DNA of 46,378 nucleotides from DAOOVD01 sp035369845 (GTDB lineage: Bacteria; Bacillota; Desulfotomaculia; Desulfotomaculales; Pelotomaculaceae). A program made the translations under genes and the position numbers. Location of the stretch: positions 1 through 46,378 of the forward strand of contig DAOOVD010000016.1 in the NCBI GenBank assembly GCA_035369845.1. The letters run 5' to 3'. This document shows positions 40,658 through 46,378 of this stretch, piece by piece (position 1 is the stretch's first letter; every line of letters begins with the position of its first letter). The notes beneath the pieces were generated by a model. It saw only the letters and a list, made by a program, of their open reading frames with translations. It searched no databases and had not been told where the DNA came from.

Positions 40658-42340
40658 ATGCGTTTAAAAAAACCCTGCATATCAGACTGGATAAAGGCAA
40701 GAATCTCAATTACGACAAAAATCGCTCTGGCCTTAAGTTTTTTAATTACGTTTTTGATTACCTCGTTAGGCGCTTCTTTAGTTTACGGGGAATATTCCCT
40801 CTTAAAAAGAGAATTTCAGGAAAATGGCTGGAATATTGTCCACACCGCCCTCCAGTTTTCCCGCAACTACATCCAGATTAACAATCCGGAATATCTGGAC
40901 GACCTTGTAAGGGAGATAGGGACCTATAAGGATGTCAGCTATGTTGCGGTACTCGATGCTGGCGGCAAGGTGCTGGCCCACACTGACAATAAACAAAAAG
41001 GCATGGTCTATAACGATAAAGAAACGAAAAATGCAATGGCGGAAAAAAAAGATGTGATAATAAATCGTCCTGCAGAAAAAGGAAAAAATGCAATAATGGA
41101 CTTTTACTCTCCAATTTTTAATCCAAATGGAAGCATACTTGGCTACTTCCGTATGGGAATCGATCTTTCAGGGTTAAACAGAAACACAAGGGAATCGGCT
41201 CTTACCATAGCATTGATCTGCCTTGTAGCTATTATAGCAGGAATCAACCTGTCGTCGCTTATAAGTAAAAAAATCTTGCAAAAACCGCTTCAGGACCTTA
41301 CTATCGCCACTGAAAAACTGGCGACCGGAGATTTTTCACACAAAGTGCCGATCCGCAACCGCGACGAACTGGGAGATCTTGCCGCTTCCTTCAACACTAT
41401 GAGTGTTAATCTGGCCAACTTGATTCAATCCGTTAAATCCAGCGCTGCGGACATCAACAAATCCGCCGAGCAAATTATCGGCAGAATCCAGACTTCAGAC
41501 TGTACAAACAGCAGGCTCTCTCATACGTTTGACCTGCTAAAACAGGGAGCATCTGAGCAACTGTCTATCTTAAAAGAGTCAATCAATCTGGCGGATCAGC
41601 TTTCCGACCAGACAAGCCATGCCATGGACCGCATCCTGCAGATTTTAAACGAAGTGAGCAATACCGCCCAAGCAGTTGAAAGCATAGTTTCAGCTATTTC
41701 AAGTATTTCATTAAATATTGAAGATTCATTGCATTCGCTCGAGCACGCAAAGAATTCACTCGCTCAACTCGAAAGCAAAGGTCACAGTTTTAAAGGGACA
41801 ATTGATTTCTTTTCCAAACTGCAGGAAAAAAATATTGCCTGTACCGTTCATGTCGCCCTCCACGCAGCCCGTTTAGGTGCCACGGAATTGACAGAAGCCG
41901 CCGAAAATTTGCACAATATAACGGAAGAGTCCGTCCATCACATAAATCAAATGTCAAGTGAACTTGAAAACATTCTGAAATCATGGTCGGAAACGGAACA
42001 ACTTTTGGACGGAAATCTTGAAAGGATGGGCGTCGAAAAAGAAGCCTTAGGGAGTGCTTCAGAGTCGATCAAATCAGTTGTCAATGCGCTGCTGCAGAGC
42101 AAAAACACAATTGAGGAAATCGCCTCCGCCTCCTACCGTCAGTCAGCCGGCATCGACAGTCTGATAAAAAACCAGAACAATATTGTCGAAGAACTCACCA
42201 AGTTAATCAACAAAAGCTATGGTACCGGAGACGACACAAAACTGCAAACGGTAAGTCTTCACGATATCGATTCCCTGGCCAAAAAACTTATACGCATGGT
42301 GGATAGGCTTAACGTACTTTCTTTGCAGTTTAAAATTTAA
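40658..42340 (+). CDS. HAMP receptor with degenerate chemoreceptor signalling region
   Basis: A 560-residue transducer with a membrane helix at ~22-45, an extracellular single-Cache/PAS-like sensor (~46-180, YVAVLDAGGKVLAHTDN), a second helix (~185-205), and a HAMP domain (LQDLTIATEKLATGDFSHKV, NRDELGDLAASFNTM). The C-terminal ~290 residues are helical heptads like a chemoreceptor, but the hairpin tip that normally reads QTNLLALNAAIEAARAGE is replaced by KNIACTVHVALHAARLGATE. CheA/CheW contact is therefore doubtful. GGAGG precedes the ATG. Tight spacing to DUF192 and tadC suggests co-transcription with the pilus genes. Confidence 0.85.
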   Translation: MRLKKPCISDWIKARISITTKIALALSFLITFLITSLGASLVYGEYSLLKREFQENGWNIVHTALQFSRNYIQINNPEYLDDLVREIGTYKDVSYVAVLDAGGKVLAHTDNKQKGMVYNDKETKNAMAEKKDVIINRPAEKGKNAIMDFYSPIFNPNGSILGYFRMGIDLSGLNRNTRESALTIALICLVAIIAGINLSSLISKKILQKPLQDLTIATEKLATGDFSHKVPIRNRDELGDLAASFNTMSVNLANLIQSVKSSAADINKSAEQIIGRIQTSDCTNSRLSHTFDLLKQGASEQLSILKESINLADQLSDQTSHAMDRILQILNEVSNTAQAVESIVSAISSISLNIEDSLHSLEHAKNSLAQLESKGHSFKGTIDFFSKLQEKNIACTVHVALHAARLGATELTEAAENLHNITEESVHHINQMSSELENILKSWSETEQLLDGNLERMGVEKEALGSASESIKSVVNALLQSKNTIEEIASASYRQSAGIDSLIKNQNNIVEELTKLINKSYGTGDDTKLQTVSLHDIDSLAKKLIRMVDRLNVLSLQFKI

Positions 42341-42363
42341 CACGATTTTTTTTGTCGCTTATT

Positions 42364-42507
42364 TTAAGCCTTAACATTAATCTCGGTCCACCAGAATCTG
42401 CTGTTCTTGAAAATATACTCCGGATCGCGACCGAACATCTCTCTGTAGCATTTTATCACCTGCTCCACAGTAAGGTGCTCGGGCCATATATACCAGTTGT
42501 TCGTCAC
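42364..42507 (-). CDS. Small tryptophan-rich protein of unknown function
   Basis: A 47-residue frame starts at GTG 42507, five bases after AGGTGGTGG, and stops at TAA 42364. The product reads TNNWYIWPEHLTVEQVIKCY at the start, then REMFGRDPEYIFKNSRFWWT and a short tail. Four tryptophans in so short a protein, and a helix-like centre, look non-random. I recognise no family. It lies convergent to the receptor gene with 23 bases between stops. A stop codon lies shortly upstream in the same frame, so the start cannot be much longer. Confidence 0.55.
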   Translation of the reverse strand: MTNNWYIWPEHLTVEQVIKCYREMFGRDPEYIFKNSRFWWTEINVKA

Positions 42508-43188
42508 AAACACCACCACCTAGGCAAACGTAATGTTTATCAAAGCAAAACATATCAATACGGCTTTTTTAATTTAAACATAAATTATATGCAAATAACA
42601 TGCCAGCATATTTCGGTAAATTATTTTTCATGCAATTTTAAAATGTCATCAAAAATTGTCCGTACTTTGCACGATTGCATCGGGCCGGATTCTTCAGGTT
42701 ATTGAATTTCGGGACTGCTTCGATCGGCGTAAAACAAAAATGCATCACTTCAGGATTGAACACATGTCTAAAAATTCATCACCCAATGTAACAAATGTTG
42801 TTTAAATCATATTCGGTTGATTAAAATCCTTCATTACATTGCAGAACCGCATCAGGCAAAACCGCATACCCGATGATCAAATTCACACAATCGACCTTTT
42901 TAGTAAGATTTTAAGACAATGGAAGTAAAAATACCGCAAGGCGCATATGCATCAGTAACATACATTTTTAAAACTATCACTTATGGCCTGTTAAGTCGGC
43001 TCGGTTTTTCCGCTGCCGGACCCGGCTCTTGAAAGACCTTTTTCCGGGAATTATCGATTATTCCGGCAGCATTACGGCTGAAAAATATTTTTGACCGTCT
43101 TTTACCATATATTAACTGGTACAATACTTGCTATCTTTATGCAAATGTATCTTCAATAAAAAAATATTTAAAATTTGGGGGTATTTTT
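42508..43188. other. AT-rich gene-free stretch
   Basis: This 680-base stretch before the soluble chemoreceptor gene is AT-rich and holds no frame with a ribosome site and family resemblance. It contains the upstream region of the 47-residue gene (minus) and must carry the promoter of the chemoreceptor gene (plus). TTGACC (43092) and TACAAT (43120) occur but are 22-23 bases apart, so they do not form a standard promoter. Confidence 0.4.
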
Positions 43189-44019
43189 GTGGGAGAACGC
43201 AATCTTGAAAGCTTGATTCAATGGCTACCGTACCTTCAGGAATTAATAGGCACCGCCTGTCCCATTGGAATTACCGACCTGGAAAAATATGTTGCCTACC
43301 TTGACGGCACTGAACTGCAGACTGCCAAAGTTGGAGATCCCATAAGAAAAGGGTCTGCAGCAGAGGCCGGAATCACGGAAGGACACCGGATAACCAGAAG
43401 AATAGGCAGCGAAGTTTACGGTATCCCTTATATTGGTTCGAGCATCCCTTTGCGCGATGAAAATGATCAAATTATCGGCACTTTGAGTTGGGGCGTGCCT
43501 ATCGCCACTCAGGAAAAAATCAATCAGTTGACCTCTCAAATCAATCAAAAGCTTGAAAACATGGAAATGTCCACTTCAAACATCGCCGCTTCCTCGGAAG
43601 AATTTGCGGCAACAGTCAGTTTCCTCGCGCAAAGTGCCGACGGGATTAAGTCCAAGATGGATTTAATGGACTCAATCGTATCCCTGATTAGAGAAATATC
43701 CGACCAGACCCATCTGCTCGGGTTGAATGCGGCAATTGAAGCTGCACGGGCGGGCGAACAGGGACGCGGCTTCAACGTGGTAGCCGAAGAAATACGGAAG
43801 CTGGCAAATAAAACGAAGGATTCCGTCAAGCAGATCAACAACGAGATCAAAAGAGTGTTGAAGGATGTCGAAGAAATAGCCCTCAACATTCATCAGGTCG
43901 CCGCCACCTCCGAGGAGCAGGCGGCCGCAAGCAACGAAATAGGTGAAGCGACGCGCGGCTTGAGAGAAGACTCGGAGCGGCTTCTGGAGCTGGTTGACAA
44001 ACTGATTGTAAGCAACTGA
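43189..44019 (+). CDS. Soluble methyl-accepting chemotaxis-type protein
   Basis: The 276-residue protein has no membrane helix. The N-terminal ~110 residues form a small sensor-like domain (ITDLEKYVAYLDGTELQTAK, GIPYIGSSIPLRDENDQIIG), perhaps GAF- or PAS-related. The rest is a short chemoreceptor signalling hairpin with an intact tip, REISDQTHLLGLNAAIEAAR then AGEQGRGFNVVAEEIRKLAN, expected to bind CheW/CheA. The start is GTG 43189 with GGGGG eight bases upstream. It lies beyond the degenerate receptor and may work in the same pathway, but it is separated by ~850 bases and an opposite-strand gene. Confidence 0.88.
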   Translation: MGERNLESLIQWLPYLQELIGTACPIGITDLEKYVAYLDGTELQTAKVGDPIRKGSAAEAGITEGHRITRRIGSEVYGIPYIGSSIPLRDENDQIIGTLSWGVPIATQEKINQLTSQINQKLENMEMSTSNIAASSEEFAATVSFLAQSADGIKSKMDLMDSIVSLIREISDQTHLLGLNAAIEAARAGEQGRGFNVVAEEIRKLANKTKDSVKQINNEIKRVLKDVEEIALNIHQVAATSEEQAAASNEIGEATRGLREDSERLLELVDKLIVSN

Positions 44020-44061
44020 TTTATCTCCGTTTCAAAAAAGAATAATTTCTAAGCCCGCAAA

Positions 44062-44102
44062 GTTAAAAAACCCGCAAGCCAAGACTTACCGGCCTGCGGG
44101 TT
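44062..44102 (-). terminator. Intrinsic terminator, minus strand
   Basis: AACCCGCAAGCC and GGCCTGCGGGTT (44069-44102) pair with one mismatch, and on the minus strand the stem is followed by six Ts. It ends transcription arriving from the right, about 100 bases after the small hypothetical ORF at 44201-44452. On the plus strand it lacks a T-run. Confidence 0.75.
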
Positions 44103-44200
44103 AAAACATCAATAAAAGAATAACGATATGTCCGGTTATTCTATAACCAACTGCATAATGTCCCTTGCAAGTTCCCCATAAAAAATCCCCCATGCAAAAC

Positions 44201-44452
44201 CTAGCAATTCGATGCAGGTACCTGTAATTCAAATTCTATCCTCGCAGCCAATCCACTGTTTCTACCAACTCTAATCACAGCAATGTCCCCAACAGAAGCA
44301 GTAGTGAAGGTAGATCTGTTCTCAAGATTACTAGGCATAAATTTAGTTGGATTCCAATGGCCGTTTCTCAGGTTCCATATGTCAGTGCTATGAATGACCG
44401 GCGTGTGGCCGGTGTTTTCCAGGATGTCATTGCTGATACTGCCGCGTCCCAA
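44201..44452 (-). CDS. Hypothetical ORF, possibly a truncated gene
   Basis: The 83-codon frame (TTG 44452) encodes a polar, beta-rich sequence: HTPVIHSTDIWNLRNGHWNP, then FTTASVGDIAVIRVGRNSGL and ARIEFELQVPASNC. The same frame stays open for about 30 further codons upstream without a start or ribosome site (to near 44540), overlapping the PIN remnant in another frame. It may be the end of a gene whose beginning has been lost. I recognise no family. A proper terminator follows, which suggests it was once expressed. Confidence 0.4.
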   Translation of the reverse strand: MGRGSISNDILENTGHTPVIHSTDIWNLRNGHWNPTKFMPSNLENRSTFTTASVGDIAVIRVGRNSGLAARIEFELQVPASNC

Positions 44453-44468
44453 TATATATTGTTATTAA

Positions 44469-44651
44469 TTACTTGAAGCGGGTTTGGCTGATTATACCCA
44501 GATCTCTGGCGTTCCCAAGAATGCCCAAAGTTCCTGTTTTTTCAATACTATACCTGTTGCAAGCATCCCGCATCCTCCCGTCATTAGTAGCACAGCAGGC
44601 CCCAACCTCCTTGGCCAGGGCGATTGTTTCCCGGTCAACAATTTTGTGCTT
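44469..44651 (-). pseudogene. PIN-domain (DUF3368-like) remnant
   Basis: The frame from 44651 (just after an in-frame TAA) to TAA 44469 reads IVDRETIALAKEVGACCATN then DGRMRDACNRYSIEKTGTLG and ILGNARDLGIIS. This is the C-terminal half of a PIN-domain ribonuclease of the DUF3368/VapC-like kind: an ExxAxxLA helix, the NDxxxRxxC strand-helix and the GTLGIL..A...GLI ending. The N-terminal LDTN-type half is not found upstream in any frame, and no start or antitoxin is seen. It is a decayed toxin gene. Confidence 0.6.
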
Positions 44652-45584
44652 TTACTCTTTAGCCACCCATATTAGCACAGATAGGATTTAACTTTATCTA
44701 GAAAGAATATAGATAGTTGCAATAAAATTTGGCTCCGGTTTTGGATACGGCCTGTCCGCTCACGAAAGACATCTTGAGTGGCCATGTACAGCATCTTTGC
44801 AAGGTTTTTAAATATGCTGCAGGAATCGTCACGTCCCACCATCTCCTTGTTTTAACTTGGAGTGTAACATACAGGCAGGACATAAGTCTGTCAGCTGTAC
44901 TAATTTTTTGCCGCGCGGATGTCCCTGCCTTCAAGCATAGGGGAGGAAACGCGGCGCGCGCGTCAACTCGCCACTCCTTTCTTCTGTACTGCCAGTCGCC
45001 GGCTTGCTGCAGCAAGTGAAAGTGTTGATGCGAATGGCTGGGTATTGAGAATTTTGAAAAACGCTCCTTTCCAACCCCTTAAAAATGCGAAAGCCGGGCG
45101 GGTGCCCGGTAGTTATCGTGAACCCAAAAACGGGAATATTCCCTCTATGATCTTTGATTTTCTCAAGATATCTCGCTAAATCTTAGACTTTCACATTTTC
45201 AATAGTAAGTCAAATGGGTAAGCATAACATTAATGCAATATTATGGATGCAAATGCGTGTCCCAATGAAACTGCGTCCTTTAAAAAGTATTGCGGCCATT
45301 GGAATCCACATCTCTCCGGTGGCGTACCCTCCTATGTCTCCCAGGCTCGTAGCCCTAAATTCCTTCGTCCTGCCTGCCCATGAGGTGGATGTCAGTCATG
45401 CTCCTATACTGGGTCTCTGCCCTTATGGTGAAAATTCAACCTGACTGTCCCGGCTCTCCGTTTTCAAAGTGCGTCAAAACCTGTCGGTAACTGTTTGGAG
45501 CATTCACATTATCGTCTGGATGGCTGCGGCACTTTCCAATAGCCGATTATGTGCTTTTTGTTTGTCAGCATGCCTCCAGCGTCT
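44652..45584. other. Decayed intergenic DNA next to an insertion sequence
   Basis: No intact gene is supported here. On the minus strand 45182-44931 has an 83-codon start-less open frame containing NIPVFGFTITTGHPPGFRIF, and 44698-44850 has a short frame reading FKNLAKMLYMATQDVFRERT. Both look like leftovers of coding DNA that I cannot name. The 45190-45584 portion lies just 3' of the transposase and may be the non-coding end of that element. Confidence 0.35.
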
Positions 45585-46378
45585 TTATGCAGCCGCTTTC
45601 ATCGACTGTTGGATATCGCCCATCATCTTCTCCGGATCGTAATCTACACCCTTACTTAAAATGGCGTAGAATACCCGGATGAGTTTGCCGCAGAGGGCGA
45701 CAATGGATTGCATCTTGTTTAGTGGGTTCTTTTCCCTTGTTAGATTACGTTGGTTCAGTTCCTGGAACTCCGGGTTTTTACCCAGGATTGCAATCATGGC
45801 CATGAACAGCCCGTGCCGTAATCGCTTCCGCCCCCGGTGACTGATAGTGGTCTTTCCTTTGTGCTTTCCGGAGCTGTTCTCTACCAGGTTGCAACCGGCC
45901 AGTTTTTGTATCTGACGCGGGTGTTCAAACCTGTGGATATCTCCGGTTTCACCAACAAAGGTTGTTGCCGTAACCAACCCAACTCCCTTGATTCTCAAGA
46001 GTTTGGCTGCGTTTGGCACCTGGAGCAGCAGTTCCCACATCAGCTGTTCCAAGCGGTCATACTGCTCACGGTACAATTCGTATTCTGCAAGCAAGTTCCG
46101 CAAGCTGGCTTCCGAAGCCACATGGCCGTTGGTTCTGCCGATGCTGTTGGACGCTGCTTTTACCAGCGCTTGTGCTCTTTTCATGCCTACGGATCGCTTT
46201 ACTTCTGTCCGCCATGTGGCCAGTATTTTATCCGCTCCCGCTTCCAAAACCTTAGCCGGTGTCGGAAACGTTCGAAGCGTCAGAAGCGCTGCTTTTCCTG
46301 TCCATTTCTTGAATACTCCTACAGGTCATGTGCTATACTTCCTGTAAAAAGGGATACAGCCCACTTTGGAGAATGGTA
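45585..46378 (-). pseudogene. IS110-family transposase, broken and cut by the window edge
   Basis: The 220 codons from TTG 46247 to the stop at 45585 carry the C-terminal Transposase_20 domain of IS110/IS116 elements: LLRIKGVGLVTATTFVGETG, HPRQIQKLAGCNLVENSSGK and RGRKRLRHGLFMAMIAIL. The same frame continues upstream with matching sequence (GVFKKWTGKAALLTLRTFPT) to an in-frame TGA at 46326-46328, where a Trp codon TGG would fit. The N-terminal DEDD catalytic half (about 180 residues) should lie beyond the window. IS110 enzymes act as recombinases guided by an RNA from the element's non-coding end. The copy is probably inactive. Confidence 0.75.

Noticed and set aside
42352..42705. A 117-codon plus-strand frame after the receptor gene
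   Set aside because: Antisense to the 47-residue minus-strand gene with a good ribosome site; no start site or family of its own.
44698..45015. A 105-codon minus-strand frame
   Set aside because: No ribosome site, odd composition, and other frames of the same DNA look more protein-like; treated as decayed DNA.
45214..45444. A 76-codon plus-strand frame
   Set aside because: No ribosome site or recognisable domain; lies in the presumed non-coding end of the IS110-type element.
46326..46328. TGA as a selenocysteine codon in the transposase
   Set aside because: SelA/SelB are encoded nearby, but a transposase is not a selenoprotein family; TGG to TGA mutation is simpler.

Overview
The window reads as chromosomal DNA of an anaerobic, probably endospore-forming Gram-positive bacterium of the Desulfotomaculum/Pelotomaculum type (Peptococcaceae-like Firmicutes). 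The organism call is inference. It rests on strong GGAGG-type ribosome sites with frequent GTG/TTG starts, a CwlD-like amidase, an AbrB-type regulator, a DegS/DegU pair, a Tad pilus locus without an outer-membrane secretin, SelA/SelB, and the MqnA/UbiD/UbiA branch of menaquinone synthesis. Genes are dense and intact up to about 44.0 kb. The last 2.3 kb is decayed accessory DNA. No rRNA, tRNA or CRISPR array was seen.

Layout. 0-4 kb (minus): hisG with a near-consensus promoter, a beta-propeller/LysM protein, asnS, and a short AbrB-type gene with its own terminator. 4-11 kb: an aminotransferase, a four-PAS sensor kinase, a DUF456 membrane protein, two small unknown genes, a methyltransferase divergent from a PaaI-type thioesterase, and a CwlD-like amidase. 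11.7-15.3 kb: an isoprenoid cluster made of an LpdD-like protein, a catalytically complete polyprenyl diphosphate synthase, a UbiA-family prenyltransferase interrupted by an in-frame TAG, and a geranylgeranyl-reductase-type flavoprotein. 15.5-22.8 kb: selA-selB (minus) divergent from purL-purQ. 23.3-24.3 kb: an L,D-transpeptidase and a zinc-ribbon protein. 24.3-29.3 kb (minus): a polyprenyl-synthase-like pseudoenzyme, menG, ubiD, ubiA and mqnA, which fits the late futalosine-route menaquinone steps. 29.5-30.6 kb (minus): speD, a 42-residue protein and a ferredoxin.

30.7-44.0 kb (plus) is a sensory and surface block. degS-degU lead into a Flp/Tad pilus locus: pilin, prepilin peptidase, TadE, TadG-like, CpaB, a receiver-fused CpaE, CpaF, TadB and TadC. 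A DUF192 gene, a HAMP receptor with a degenerate chemoreceptor tip, and, after a gap holding a 47-residue minus-strand gene, a soluble canonical methyl-accepting protein follow. From 44.2 kb to the end lie a small hypothetical ORF, a PIN-domain remnant, unrecognised remnants and a broken IS110-family transposase that runs off the edge.

The most interesting points are: (i) two isoprenoid/quinone clusters, one with an amber-interrupted UbiA gene and the other with a degenerate polyprenyl synthase beside menG, where Bacillus places its two-subunit heptaprenyl synthase; (ii) a Tad pilus block coupled to DegSU, a receiver-fused ATPase and an atypical chemoreceptor; (iii) several small genes with good ribosome sites that standard gene calling could miss.
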